From: Hofstenia miamia
Taxonomy: Eukaryota; Xenacoelomorpha; Acoela
Reading direction: 5' to 3'
NCBI GenBank assembly: GCA_004352715.1
Contig: SCFE01000019.1
Span: 1,490,551-1,554,550 of the forward strand
Length of the DNA: 64,000 bases
In this document: positions 36,197 to 47,641 of the stretch, piece by piece
Numbering within the stretch: position 1 is the first letter of the stretch
Layout of the letters: the number at the start of each line of letters is the position of its first letter
Notes under the pieces: generated by a model
The model's database searches: none
The model's input: only the letters and a program-made list of their open reading frames with translations
What the model was told of the DNA's origin: nothing
Made by a program: the position numbers and the translations under genes

Positions 36197-38569
36197 TAAA
36201 AAACAAACATATGAAGGAATATCGACTATGCAGATATTATGAGTGGTGGTGCTGTCCTATGCAATGCTTTTGTGAATCATAATTCCTTAGGACAATTTTC
36301 TGCATTTAGCATCACCTAACATTTTGTATTGATGCATTAGCATCTCTTAAGTAAAAAGGCTTAACCCGCGTCCTATCCTGTGTTACCGCGAGCTCACAGT
36401 TTAGGTAACTATGAAAGTTATCGGTTTATATCGATTATTTTTTTGCGTTTTAAAATTTTAACTTCATTTCTCATCATTTTTTAGTATATAATGTTTAGAT
36501 TTAAGCGTACTTGGCCAGTTCAACGTGCATTCTATTTTATACCCGTTTCATTATTTTGAAGTAAATGACTTCCTAAATATAACAAAAGCACAGTAATAAA
36601 GAAAATACGAGTAACTTATTTAGTTTGGTGTACAGACTTGAGCGCTATTATTAAGCAACTGCCTTATTAATTATGAGGCTCAAACACATTAAACATTCGG
36701 GATATATTTATTCTTAACTTTATAAATTTAATACATTCAGTTGCTTCAATCAATTGATGAATATTTTATACTGATTACATATTTGAACTGGTGTTTAAAA
36801 ATGAAATAAATATTTCAATAATTCAAAATTATTCAAGAACTCCTCTACAACTATATTATTTACATAACTTACAAAAAATTTCATATTTCTACTAATTTTT
36901 CAAAACCTTATTTTGCAACTTCAGAATAGAACAGACATTTGGTTAAATAGTTAATTTAGCAATTTGACAAAATGGGGATATTCAAGAAATTTTAGCTAAA
37001 ACTTCACAATATGAGTTGCTTAAGTTTTCTTGTCCTTGCAAAAAAATTATCAATTATTAAAGAGATATTTAAGATATAAAACAGCATCCCTAATGTGCTT
37101 AAGTCTTTGGCAATACACATATTCATTTTTATGTCAATAAAGTTGTTTATCTAGTTGGTAATTGAAATAAGTCTAAAATTTGAGTGTTTTTAGTGTTCTT
37201 ACAGGTAGATACAAAACGCTCATCTCTTAAAAACACGAAATAGCGAGCTATTTTAGATCCAGTTTTGTATAGCTAATGACGTCATTCAATATGAAATTTG
37301 TGTAAGGGGCTGAAATTTGTATGTTAATATCTCTTGAATAAAGCATATATTTTTGGAATACAAAAAATTTTGGCAAATCATATAGTGATATTTTGATTTT
37401 TTGAATATATTCAAGAATTAAAATTTCGTGAATAGCCCCATTTAGTGAAAAAGAAATCATTTCAAAAAATTTCAGTTTTTTAAATTTAAAATGGAGGATT
37501 TTCTCTAAAACTTAGATTGAAATATGTTGGCTAAAGCTGCTTAATTTAGCTTAACTTTTTTAAAAATAATGAGACTATTTATAAATATTTTTACATAAAT
37601 TTATTATTTTCATTTATCTTACAACATAAGAGCTTTGTGAACAGAAAGTTTATGACATTATCCAACAATACAAAGACAGCCATTTCTAAAAAATTTAGCA
37701 TTTATTCTGAAGTACAATTGATTGAAATTGAAATTTTTTTCAAAAAAATACTCAAACTTAAAATGTAAAAACTCACACTTGGACCAAGTAACTCATACAG
37801 AATTAAAAAACCCTAGTTGTTTGCACATATTGGAATATATTTACTTTAAGGCTATTAAGTAAATGCATTTCATAGCATAAATGCATTGGTGCCCACCAAT
37901 TGCAAAGCAAGGGCATGTAAAGTAGAAGACACCAAATAACAATTTTGGTTGTTTTTATGTTGTTTATAGTTGTTTCATATTTTTGCTTGTTGCAGCAACC
38001 ACTAACATCATAATAACAACTTTAGTAATAAATAATGAGTGAGCAAATGCTCAAAAATAAAACTCACTATGTTAATTTTATTACTAGATCCTTTTAATAT
38101 TAAAAAAGGATTTGTGAAACCTTTTTGAAATTTTAAATTTGTGAAAATTATAGTATACCAGATAAGTGAATTTTCAAAATAATTTATTCATGAATATTTG
38201 GACACCTTGAAATTGACTGCTAAATTAAAAAGTTAAATTTGAGCAGAAGTTATTTTGCATGATTTAAAAAAGTACTATTTCAAAATTGTACTTAATATTA
38301 GATTTTTAAATTTTTGTTAAATTTGGCAGATTTTTCTGCTCAGTGTTATAATTTACATACAAAATAATTGTTTAACAAATGTTTGGAGATGAATATGTTG
38401 ACAGTATCTGAAAGATAATGGTTTGCTCTTTATTGAACTTGTGTTTGTTTAAGCAGCATTTCTTGAAATGTTTAGCAATATAAAATGTTATTTTGCATAT
38501 AAAAGTAATGATAAAACAATCATGTGACTCTTCCTCTTGGTAAAACTGCTCCAGGGAGGGCATCATCTA
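36197..38569. other. Intergenic AT-rich DNA
   Basis: No gene was recognised; long A and T runs dominate. The boundary to the more GC-balanced retrotransposon lies at about 38550. Confidence 0.45.
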
Positions 38570-38589
38570 TTCTACTACTGTAAGTGGAA

Positions 38590-40200
38590 TGATCTCACCA
38601 TCTTTCACTGTGTGCCTCATGGTTTTGTTGTAGCCACATTCTCTCAAGGTTAAAAAGAATCTCAGTTTTCATGTGCATGTTGTAATGGTTGACTAGCTCT
38701 AGACCAAGTTTGTCATCAAATGAGCAGCTTGTGCAAAGCAGAGCATACTCAAAGTCAAGGGATGGGAATTTTGTCTCTGCAGTGGCTCCCCATATATACA
38801 TTTTCAATGTGTCCAAGAAAATGTGATACCAAAGTGGTTTACAATCATTTGTGGCAGTAGGCACCCTAATGGACTGCTTCTCCCCATTAATCTTGCATAA
38901 AATTTATCAAAGCTCTCCATGGCTTTGTTTGTGTTCCCATGGGACACTTGTAGAGAGCATGAGTGAAGCAGCCAGTTCTTGACCTTCCAACCTGGAGGGC
39001 AAATTGCTAACTCATTGGTGCATTGTTTTGCTAGTCTCTCTCAGGCGATTTGGTTGAGAGGCAGTTGAATTCCCAGATTGTTCATAGGAAATATAGACAG
39101 GATATAAATGGCTCCATGTGACTGAATGGCAGTTGTAAATTTTTCTGAAAATAGCTTTTCAGTAAAGTTCTGCCTGTCCTGTGAGGTGTATGAAATACAT
39201 AGCTCCATGAAGAGTCTCTCCACTGATCAAGAGTACAAATCTTGATAATTGACCACACATTTTCAGAGCTTTGGCCTGCTTTAAGAGATGCCCAGATTTC
39301 ATAGATTTTGGCAAGCATGGCTGTGCTTTGAGAGAAAGCAAAGCTGATGTGGATGTTGGTGGTCTAGAGAGTCCTAGTGTGAAAGGTGTCTACAGTGAGG
39401 CAATGTGTTAGTATTTTCTTGCATAGCAAGAGATCAGTGTAAATTAACTTAGTGATCTAGATGATGTTAGTGTGGTACATACTGATGGGCTGGTAGTAGT
39501 TGTTATACAGGACTGTGAAGTTTTCCATCCAGAAGTGGAGATTCTCAACTTGCTCAGATATCTCATCCTGGTACTCCTCCTTAAGAAACATGATTAGGTG
39601 AATGTTCTTGACTTTAGCAAGCCAGTAAGCAATCTTGATCTTCTCCAAAGTTTTTGGCTTGTTTACATTGCCTACTCAAAGGAAGTAAATGATAAGGAGG
39701 TTCTCAAAATCAATGTTGATGTACTCAAATTTTTGTATTGACTTCTTGATGTTTAGGAGCTGGCATAAGTGAGAGAGGTTGAAGTCTTCATCAAACATGA
39801 TATGCAAAGTACTCTTCCAATAGGGGCTCATTAGTCTGCCATGCATTTTCAAGTTGTAACAGATGATCATATTAATTTTGGGCCTGTGCTCAGCATTGAT
39901 ACAAAAAGAATGACATCTGTTTAGCAGGTTAATGATTTGGCATTGCAGGTCTATCTCAACTTATTCTTTGTTTCTTCAGACAAATTATCTCTGACAAAGC
40001 TAATGGCTTTATGGGTAGTGATAAAATATGAGTGGAGTACCTAATCTCCAACTTTAGATGTTTTCCTTTGCCTTTCATCTGTCTTCTTGGAACATACACT
40101 AGTGGTAGCATGTGACAAAGGACCAGGACTAGGGGGGTTTGAGTCACTATGGGATGGTTGGGTATTAATAGCACTAACACTAGCAAAAGGCACTCATAAC
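38590..40200 (-). pseudogene. Coding-like stretch after integrase, function unknown
   Basis: Minus-strand readable blocks at 39956-40186, 39676-39870, 39457-39648, 39041-39341 and 38595-38864 follow each other in one direction with stops and frame changes, and match the composition of the pol region. They look like one decayed protein of roughly 500 residues. I recognise no family. An envelope-like protein would be expected in this place in some Gypsy lineages, but no signal peptide, cleavage site or membrane anchor could be identified. Alternatives are a captured host sequence or a separate nested element. Confidence 0.4.
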
Positions 40201-40222
40201 TTACTTGACTATTTGGGTTCCT

Positions 40223-40441
40223 TCAGAGAGTGTTGTCTCTCTGTGTAGTCATCTGAGGTCTGCTCCCAAGGAGAGTGTTGTCTCCCCAAGTAGTGGCAGG
40301 AATCATGCTCCCAAGGAAAGTGTTGTCTCCCCAAGTAGTGGCACAGCCTGCCATCAGATTCCTCTGCTTGTGATCTCCCTCATTTTTGTGAGGTGCCTTC
40401 ATCTGCTCAGCACAGGGATGCTTCTCATCTCCTTGCTTCAT
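40223..40441 (-). repeat. 51-bp direct repeats encoding ATTWGDNT
   Basis: Two good copies and one partial copy of a 51-bp unit (CTCCCAAGGAAAGTGTTGTC type) lie at about 40240-40345. On the minus strand they give a 17-residue repeat with the core ATTWGDNT followed by Phe or Leu and LGS. The frame is open for 72 codons. It sits between the integrase end and the unknown block. Confidence 0.65.
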
Positions 40442-40559
40442 CTCTCAGGTTGAGTCCTTGTTGCACACATTGTCTGGTGGGCAGTTGATTCTCAGTTTGT
40501 TTCATCTATTTAGCTTGGTTACTAAACATAGAGATTAAATTAAGTTCTCAATCTTGGGT

Positions 40560-41760
40560 ATTTAAATGATCTAAATACTCTTGGTCTCTAACTCTAGGTC
40601 TATGCAAAATATGAGTAGCAGTAATGCTGCTACTATTACCAAGATTAATATAATATTTGACCTTAGTGAGATCATCTTCCTCACATTCAGTGAGGTTTTT
40701 ATAAGTCTTAAATTCATTTACTCCATCATTGACAAGTGAAAATTCACTATTAGGGTCAATGACAACATTATCAATATCTTTTACAGCTTGCTTGAGTTGT
40801 TAGAAGTGGGCAACTCTCCCATTATTTAATAAATACTTGTGGTGATCTAACACCTTAGTTATGACAAACAGACCTTGCCAATTAGTGGCAAGTTTTTGTA
40901 CCTAATGAGTATTTGTGACTTGGGAAGGGAAATAGGCAAAGACCTTGTTGCCTTGTTTATGATTAAAGTTTCACTGCTGGTGGACAACAGATTGATTGGT
41001 ATTTTGACAGATAGTGAGGTGCACTTCCTGAAGTTTGTGCAGCATGCAGTTTACAAAATTTTCTAAAGTAGGTTCATGATAATCCAGAAACATAATAGAG
41101 AGAGGCATACTCACTTTGCAACCAAACATTGCATTGAAGGGGCTGACCTTTGTTGTGGAGTGGACTGTGGTGTTGTAAAAATACTCCATGGCCTCAATGA
41201 CTAGCTTCCAGTTCCAACCTGCTGCTTGGGCAAGGGCAACTTAGATCAACTTGATGACAGTGTGGTTAAACCTTTCTACAATGCCATTCAACTGCAAGTG
41301 GCATGCAGTAGTAAATTTATGGAGAATTTCAAGCTCTTTGGTAAGGGTCTCTATAAGGTGGTTATTGAACTGGGGACCATGATCAGATAGTAGTCATTCC
41401 ATAGGGCCAACTTTGAGTATCCATTCTTTAACAATTTTTTCTCTAATGACCTTGGCAGTGGTACTGTCAAGGAGGATGAGTCAGGCATATTTGGTAAAGT
41501 GATGAATTAGTACCAAGAGGTACTGATATCCCTCATCATCACAAGAGAGTTTTTCTAGGTCCATGTGGACAACTTTGTTTGTGAGTTCAGCTGCTTAGCT
41601 ATGTATCTTGGCCCTTTGTTCCAGAAGGGCAGGTTGTACACTTATTGATGACATCTTGAATGGCAGCTTGGATGATGATTGTAATGTATCTAGCATTGAA
41701 TGTATGTTCAGTTTGGATAATGCCTAAGTGGCCTTTCTCATGAATTTTATGGACCAAGTC
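40560..41760 (-). pseudogene. Gypsy integrase
   Basis: From high to low coordinates: a His/His/Cys/Cys zinc region ending KCTTC-like near 41640, a core with Asp in VVHMDLEKL (near 41570), SDHGPQFNN (near 41385) and the Glu in GIVERFN (near 41275), so the D,D-35-E triad is visible. The readable block 40971-41189 follows with FYNTTVHSTTKVSPF, then a C-terminal part resembling the KLATNWQGLF region of Gypsy integrases. Many stops mean no protein is made. Confidence 0.8.
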
Positions 41761-41903
41761 CCTCTGGAAGTTTTCAGAGACAGTTAATCAGTTGTTCCAA
41801 CTCTTGGCATATAGTAAGCCAGCATTCATTTGTCAGCAGTCATATTGCCAGAAATAATTATTGGTGATGGGACACAGAGAGTGATTTGCATTCTTCAATT
41901 TCA

Positions 41904-42446
41904 CTATGAACTCAGAGAGCTATTTGTCATGTTGTTGATCTGACAAGATTTCTGCTCAGTGATTTCCTCTTTGACAAGAATCAGGAGGATAGCTTCTCCA
42001 TGGAGATCAGTGCTTATTTCAGGAAGGCATTCATATTCATTAAGTGAAATGAATCTGAAGAGAGTCTCCTCACATGGCAGTTTCCTGAGGTCACACTCAT
42101 AACCAGGGAGTGCTGTCCAGTAATCTGCATTGATGTGTAGTCTCCCTGGACAATGTTGAATGGAAAAGGTAAAATTATTCAGATACTCAATCCAGTTGGC
42201 AACTATTTTGGATCTGTCCCCAGAAAATTTTTGAGCCAAGGATAAAGAAGCAGAATTTCTTTAAGCTTCCACCAGTGTTAACATCTTGGATTTAGTGGCA
42301 CCATAGTTCTGCTCAGTGTTCCTGAGCTTTCTGCTAAAATATTGGATCAGGCTTTTAATGCCATTGATGACCTGATTCAGCACTCTGCTGATTGAGACTA
42401 AGCTGGCGTCATAATCAACAATGAACTCTTTCAAGTAGTCTGGCAA
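41904..42446 (-). pseudogene. Gypsy RNase H domain
   Basis: The block 42261-42446 contains FIVDYDASLVSISRVL (the first RNase H Asp), YFSRKLRNTEQNY and the Glu-containing LTLVEA end. The block 41904-42239 contains NWIEYLNNFTFSIQHCPG, the usual tail with ADYWTALP in place of the standard NADALSR-like motif. Frames are separated by a stop. Confidence 0.82.
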
Positions 42447-42789
42447 TTTGAGGCTAGGGATCTTTCTCAGTTCTATCTTGATGGAGTTGAGATCTTCTTG
42501 CTCTGCCCATGTCCACTTGAACTCAATGCTTTGCCATAGCAGGTTAGAAATGTGCTTAGTTTTATTTGCCAGCTCTGGTATGAAAGCACCATATTAATTC
42601 AGAAAGCCCATAGGTCTTTGGACATCTTTACAGGACCACATAGTCTTGATTCATTCTAGGTGATCTTTCAGATCATTCTTGATGGAGATGAGACCAGGCT
42701 CAACAACCATTCTAAGGAAGGTAACACATGGCTAAAGGAGGGCACACTTATTTCTGTTTATGTGGAGGCTGGACTCATGTGAGATGCTA

Positions 42790-43369
42790 AGAGTTCTACC
42801 AAGCCTCAGCAAAGGTGTTGCTAGCCACAAGAATATCATCCATATATGTGGTAATTCCTGGCTCTAGTACATGTGTGCCATTCTGAAGCCCATGAGTAAT
42901 GTAGGATTTGGAATGTGGCAGGGGTGTTGCAGAGCCCAAAAGCCATATACTTCCATTTGAAGAGGCCATACAGAGTTATGAAGGCAGTCTTTGGGATGTC
43001 AGCTGGCTTCATGGGCTCCTGCCAGTATGCCTTGCAAAGATTGAGGCAAGACAACAGCTGGTATCAGCTGGCATCATACATGAGATCTTCAATATGCATA
43101 AGAGGATATGCATCTTTCACAGTTACATCATTCAATTTTCTAAAATCAATACATAGGCAGTACTTTTCTTCCTGCCTGATGAAGATGGTGGGCACTACAT
43201 ACAGGGTGTTGCTGCCTTGTATTATACCACTCTCTATTAGATCAATTAAAATTCTTTTGTATTCCTCCTGGAGGTTCTCTGACACTCTTCTAACAGGAAG
43301 ATGGATCAGGCAATCATACTTAGTTTTAATGGCATGTTTCTTGCTGACAGCTTGAGCAACACTAATCAA
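42790..43369 (-). pseudogene. Gypsy reverse transcriptase
   Basis: The block 43064-43369 holds the fingers, with LIESGIIQGSNTLYVVP and CLCIDFRKLNDVTV. The block 42836-43054 holds LNLCKAYWQEPM and KYMAFGLCNTPATFQ. Just beyond, TYMDDILVAS (near 42840) carries the catalytic YMDD box. The blocks are in different frames. Order and motifs fit Ty3/Gypsy rather than Copia or Bel/Pao. Confidence 0.88.
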
Positions 43370-43621
43370 GCCATAATTAAAGACTTCATGATGTTGTCAA
43401 AGTAAGAGAGAGGGATTTGCATTCCTGCGTACCCTCACTAATGGGAGGAATCCAGATGGTGTTGCTCAGTTCCATGAGATCATGAATTGCTGTTAAGATA
43501 GGCAAGGAAGCTGTGGCTTTAAACTCTAGCCAGACTGGAGTTGCAACAATGATTAAGTTAGTAGGATCTATTTGGACCAATGAAGTGGAACTGTTCAACA
43601 CAGTGATGCATGTCTTGCCAT

Positions 43622-44151
43622 TCAAGATGTGGCAATGATCAGGAGAGAAGTTACCCTCCAACAAAATGCTTCCCTTTGTATCCAGAGATCATAATGAACA
43701 TACTGAGAGTTGGTAGTGACTGCCATCCAATGCCAGTGCCATTTCTCAATGATTATTAATTCAGAGAATTTTAACAAAATTTCTTGTTCAACAACAATGG
43801 TGAGTTCCTGCCTGGGCTCACTTCCACAGATGGATATTGTGTTACTCCCATAGTCAATCACACACAAATTCTGCTTGGGGAAGTTGTTGCCCAAAATTAT
43901 ATCATATGGCAGCAGTTGGCCACAAGTATTGATGATGATTAAGTCCATGGAGAACAACTCTTGGCAAATGCTCAATTCCAGGTTTGGTACACAACCCTTC
44001 AATGATATTGTGTTTCCAGAAGCATCCAACAAGCAGGCAGTGAACAGGAGTAGTTTGCCCCTTAACAAACACAGCTTGGTACAACAAGTGTCCCTGATAA
44101 TGGAGGCTGAGGCTCCAGTGTTGATAGTGACATTAACTAGAGTACCATATA
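43622..44151 (-). pseudogene. Gypsy aspartic protease with altered active site
   Basis: The region encodes a retropepsin-like domain: VNVTINTGASASIIRD near the start and DIILGNNF about 90 residues later. The expected catalytic Asp of the DTGA motif is Asn here (NTGAS), so even the unbroken part would lack activity. The upstream end is cut by the Tc1-like insertion at 44151. Confidence 0.82.
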
Positions 44152-45035
44152 CAGCTGCGGCCAAAAGTCACTGGACATGAACAAAATTTTAATTTTTAGT
44201 TAGTTTTTGTGCATTTGGAGCATAATTTTTTCAAAAGGGAAACCATTTTTTGTCCAAAAATAAGTCAAAAGGGAAACCATTTTTTGTCCAAAAATAAGTA
44301 TAATCAAAATTATATCAAATATTATCATAAAAATAACAGTGTAGTGTAAACAAAGTTAATATTTCGTTGGAACAGAGTTAATATTTTGTTGGAAAGCCTA
44401 GACTTCTTTGTACAGCTCAAAGATNAATTGTGTAGCCTTCTTTAAGCAAAGTGACAATTGTTGCCCTCTTTCTTGGTGAAACCTCTTTCCTTGGCATATC
44501 AAAATTGTTTAGAAAATATTCAATTGCACACCAGTTAACACTAAGACAGCTAAGACACTCAATAATGAACTTACAATATGTAATCAGTAATAAACACTCA
44601 AGTGTAGAAAGTAGAAAGTACATATTCCTGCAGCCAATAGAATTACGTACAGTAAAATTTAATTTGGTAATTTCTCTGCATGCATATGTCGTGCATATAC
44701 TGCCTGCATTGAGTATATGTATAATGACTTATTGATCCAACAATGGTAAAGTCGAGCATTAATACTCTGCCTGTGGTAGTGTAGTAGGTATGTAATGACT
44801 TATTGTGTTCTAAGTATGGCAGAGAATTAAGTAAAAACACTATACGCATTTTGGTACATTTTACGATTTTACATTATATTTTTATATGAAATTCATGTAC
44901 AAGAATTATTTTCTGCAAAAATATATCTATTTAAATAGAAAACAAACCTTAATATACAATAACACCTTACTAAATCAGAAAAATAGTTATAATATTCAAA
45001 ATTTGTTTGTGTCTGGTGACTTTTGGCCATGGCTG
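44152..45035 (-). mobile_element. Tc1-like transposon inserted in the Gypsy element
   Basis: Inverted ends CAGCTGCGGCCAAAAGTCAC (left) and GTGACTTTTGGCCATGGCTG (right) extend to ~34 bp with few mismatches and are flanked by TA on both sides (44150-44151 and 45036-45037). The GGCCAAAAGTCAC core is typical of Tc1-type ends. The minus-strand start of a transposase is present at 44497 and runs into an N at 44425, so the body of the gene may be missing from the assembly. It inserted after the Gypsy element and is therefore younger. Confidence 0.9.
44426..44497 (-). pseudogene. N-terminus of a Tc1-type transposase
   Basis: A frame starting MPRKEVSPRKRATIVTLLKE matches the start of the paired-type DNA-binding domain of Tc1-like transposases. 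It is cut after 24 codons by the N at 44425. The sequence on the other side of the N is 3' or terminal sequence and does not continue the domain. Confidence 0.75.
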
Positions 45036-45121
45036 TATATCCACAGGGATAACATTAGTACTCAGTAGTGACGTAATAACCAAAAGGTTGTGTGCACATT
45101 TTATAGGAGACAGCACTCCAG

Positions 45122-45763
45122 CTAGTTTACTGGACTGACAGAATCAACAGGCAGATCAGGAGAACACTCTTTGGTCAATGGTTTGTCAATGACAAAGCCA
45201 TCACAATTGGCAACTAGGCAAATCACAGCATGGCATTGTGGTTTAGTGTGGCCTTTTTTACTGCAGTAGTAGCAACAAGTTTGTTCAATTTCAATTTTTG
45301 GTTTTGGAGCAGTGGTACTTGGTAAGGCAGGAGGTTTCTTTGTTGGGTGACCCATCTGAATTTCTCCTACAGCTTTATCAATGTGAATGGTGTTGTGGAG
45401 CATATAAATGATGCTAATGGCTTTTTGAATGATAAAGTTAGGCTCATCTTCAGGGTCACACTTCAATTCAATATTGGGGGGAGAGCCCTGACAAATTTAT
45501 GAGAAAAGATCATGCTTTGAGTATTCAGGCATTAGCTTACTCAGGCAGAACAGTTTTTCCACTTGTGTAATATAAGTGTGGACATTGTTGCTCTTCTTAA
45601 ATGAGGGATCACAGAGCAGCATCTTGTACTGGTGCTTTATATGAGGAGCTTTTTAGTGGTCCTTGCAGTAACCAGTCAGTCGTTGATAATTCATTTTAAC
45701 ATCTCTATTTAGCATCATATATTGATTATATGTGAGGCCTTACTAAGTATGTGGGAAATCCAT
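45122..45763 (-). pseudogene. Gypsy gag with CCHC zinc knuckle
   Basis: The minus-strand gag region starts near 45763. It includes helical capsid-like sequence (NVHTYITQVEKLFCLSKLM near 45560) and, in the open block 45122-45466, the zinc knuckle CYYCSKKGHTKPQC (C-x2-C-x4-H-x4-C) that binds RNA in gag proteins. Stops upstream of 45480 break it. Confidence 0.8.
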
Positions 45764-46290
45764 CATTTCAAGAACAAGAAAAACTATAAGAAAAGTTCCA
45801 AAAAAAGGTTCCAACAAATTGAGAGAAAACTCCAACTGAGTTCAGAGAAACAAAAACTATTTCCAGTAAGCAGTGTGGTCTAGGGTATGGTAATAAATCC
45901 AAATTCTAGAAGAATGAGACAACAACAAAGTAACAACCAGGAAATAGTAAAAATAACATCAAAGCTCAGAGTGACAGCTTCAGAGTACAGAATTGTAGTA
46001 TAAAATTACATAAGGGGTAAAGTTATGCATTGGTTGGCAGGGAAGTTGAATCATTGCCAGGGGAAACAGCTATCCCAGCTGGCTTGCACCAAAGAGAAAG
46101 AACAAAACCAAATATGGTAAGAAAACAACAAGTGACAGTTTTGTATCATGTCTGAATCACCAGGTGGAAAAGGATGACCACCTTGGTAGGCACAGAAGTT
46201 TCATTACTGGAGTACATCTCCAAGCATCAATTCACTTGCACACTTCAACAAAATAAAGTAAAAAGTTTGACTGACACTCCAATTTGTTCA

Positions 46291-46310
46291 GAATCACGTC
46301 AGGGTCACCA
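46291..46310 (-). promoter_or_regulatory. Primer-binding site, tRNA-Trp type
   Basis: On the minus strand TGGTGACCCTGACGTGATTC follows the LTR end directly. Its complement ends GGGTCACCA, which fits the 3' end of tRNA-Trp with its CCA, as used to prime minus-strand DNA synthesis. There is one mismatch from the usual CCCCGACG form. Confidence 0.78.
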
Positions 46311-46701
46311 TGTAGAATCATGGGGTGCTCTGACTACTCCAGTGGTACTGAGAAACTCAAAGGTTCAATCAAAGGTTGCAGAGGCTACCATTGTAGAGAG
46401 TTACCAGCATTCCAACAAAAGAGGGAACATTGGTAGTTCACCAATTCTATAAAGAAAAACAGAAACTATCCACCAAGAATATATTTCCTGCAACAAGCAA
46501 TTCACACAGCATCACACCAAAGCCATATCCAGGAAGCCATCTTTACTCATCAAGGTGCTACTGCACTAAAAAATAAAAGAAATTAATATCAAAAAATTGA
46601 TAGCAACAGATCAATATGTAATCATGACATAACACTAAATTAGAGTGTGAGATAATCAAAAAAGTGAAAATAATCAAAATAGGGGCCTGAGTGACTCTAC
46701 A
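46311..46701 (-). repeat. 5' long terminal repeat of the Gypsy element
   Basis: The 391-bp stretch has matched LTR tips: it begins TGTAGAATCA and ends GTGACTCTACA on the plus strand, giving TGTAGA and TCTACA inverted tips. It abuts the primer-binding site with no gap. A second copy was not found, so the far boundary rests on the tip sequence. Confidence 0.68.
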
Positions 46702-46983
46702 ATGGGATCATATACATTATACATGGCCTCTAATTGAATCTTCTTGAGCAAAAACCTCAGTATCATATATGGTATTGCAATTACAATAAGTTTGGCATTA
46801 GTTGATCATTTTCTTTTTAGTGTTTCTTTGGTGCAAAGGGCATAGGAGGGTGTGCTTAAAAATTTTATGACAAGTGTGATGGCCCAAAATTTTTGTTTAA
46901 TAAGGCCCCTATTGTTAATACAATTGGACTACACCACTGCATTAGCTCATTGATCATTTATAACTAAAAGAAATGTAGATGCC

Positions 46984-47311
46984 ACTAGTAGTCCACCAGT
47001 GGGCCACTGGTGGCAGCAGTACCATCCATTTTGTACCAGTTGGAAAATCAATTCTTCAGTACATGTGAAATAAGTATAGGTATGCATCTAGATTTTATTT
47101 AATATTGGAATATAAATATTCAAGCTGCTTCTTTTTTATTTTATAGAAAACTCACCTATACCAAATTTAAAATAGTGAATTGTACTATATTTGGGAATCA
47201 CTAAGATAGACATAATAAAGAATTGTTTTAGTTTGTTATTGAACAATGAGCTGCTGCAATTGCCACTGCTATCACTACTTCTCCAACAGTGGTCCACTGG
47301 TGGTGACTAGT
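46984..47311. mobile_element. 328-bp MITE with ~30-bp imperfect TIRs
   Basis: The left end reads ACTAGTAGTCCACCAGTGGG; the reverse complement of the right end reads ACTAGTCACCACCAGTGGAC, and the match continues through CCACTG. Each tip also contains an internal palindrome of CCACCAGTG and CACTGGTGG type (46993-47013). No coding sequence. A target duplication was not recognised. Confidence 0.68.
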
Positions 47312-47389
47312 AAGTTAGTATATAAGTAAACTTTTAATTATTACAAATAAATATTAATAATAAAAGATCATTATTTTTCACCAAAAACC

Positions 47390-47641
47390 TCAAAAACGGA
47401 AGAAGTGGTTTTGAAAAATAGACAATACCCAGGTACTGTCAGTTTTATTCACTGGTGGCAAATGCCATCTGAGATTACTAGCATTCTTGCTTCTTCTCAG
47501 GAATGTATCTTTATAGAGGGTGCTCCATTCCAAGGTGCCCAATCTGTTGGTAGAGTTTAGAATCAGCCTCTCTAATGTAAAGTCTAATTGACTTGTAATT
47601 CTTGATGATGCCCATCCTGACCACTTTCTTGTGTGTTCCAT
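47390..47641 (-). other. Unrecognised 83-codon open frame
   Basis: A minus-strand frame of ordinary amino-acid composition (WSGWASSRITSQLDF, STLYKDTFLRRSKNAS) in a locally GC-balanced patch between AT-rich flanks. I recognise no family. It may be a fragment of the same mobile material as the neighbouring LTR element. Confidence 0.25.

Larger units (their letters stand above)
38570..46701 (-). mobile_element. Gypsy-type LTR retrotransposon, degenerate
   Basis: An ~8.1-kb block, clearly richer in G+C than both flanks, reads on the minus strand as 5' LTR, primer-binding site, gag with a zinc knuckle, aspartic protease, reverse transcriptase, RNase H and integrase, in the Ty3/Gypsy order. Every domain has stops or shifts. 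No second LTR was found near 38.5 kb, so the 3' end is truncated or replaced. A Tc1-like element (44152-45035) interrupts it between gag and protease. The ~1.9 kb after integrase is unexplained. Confidence 0.85.

Noticed and set aside
38590-40200. Calling the block after integrase an envelope gene
   Set aside because: No signal peptide, cleavage site or membrane anchor could be identified; left as unknown.
46174-46452. 92-codon plus-strand frame over the primer-binding site and LTR
   Set aside because: Antisense to the retrotransposon and spans its non-coding end.
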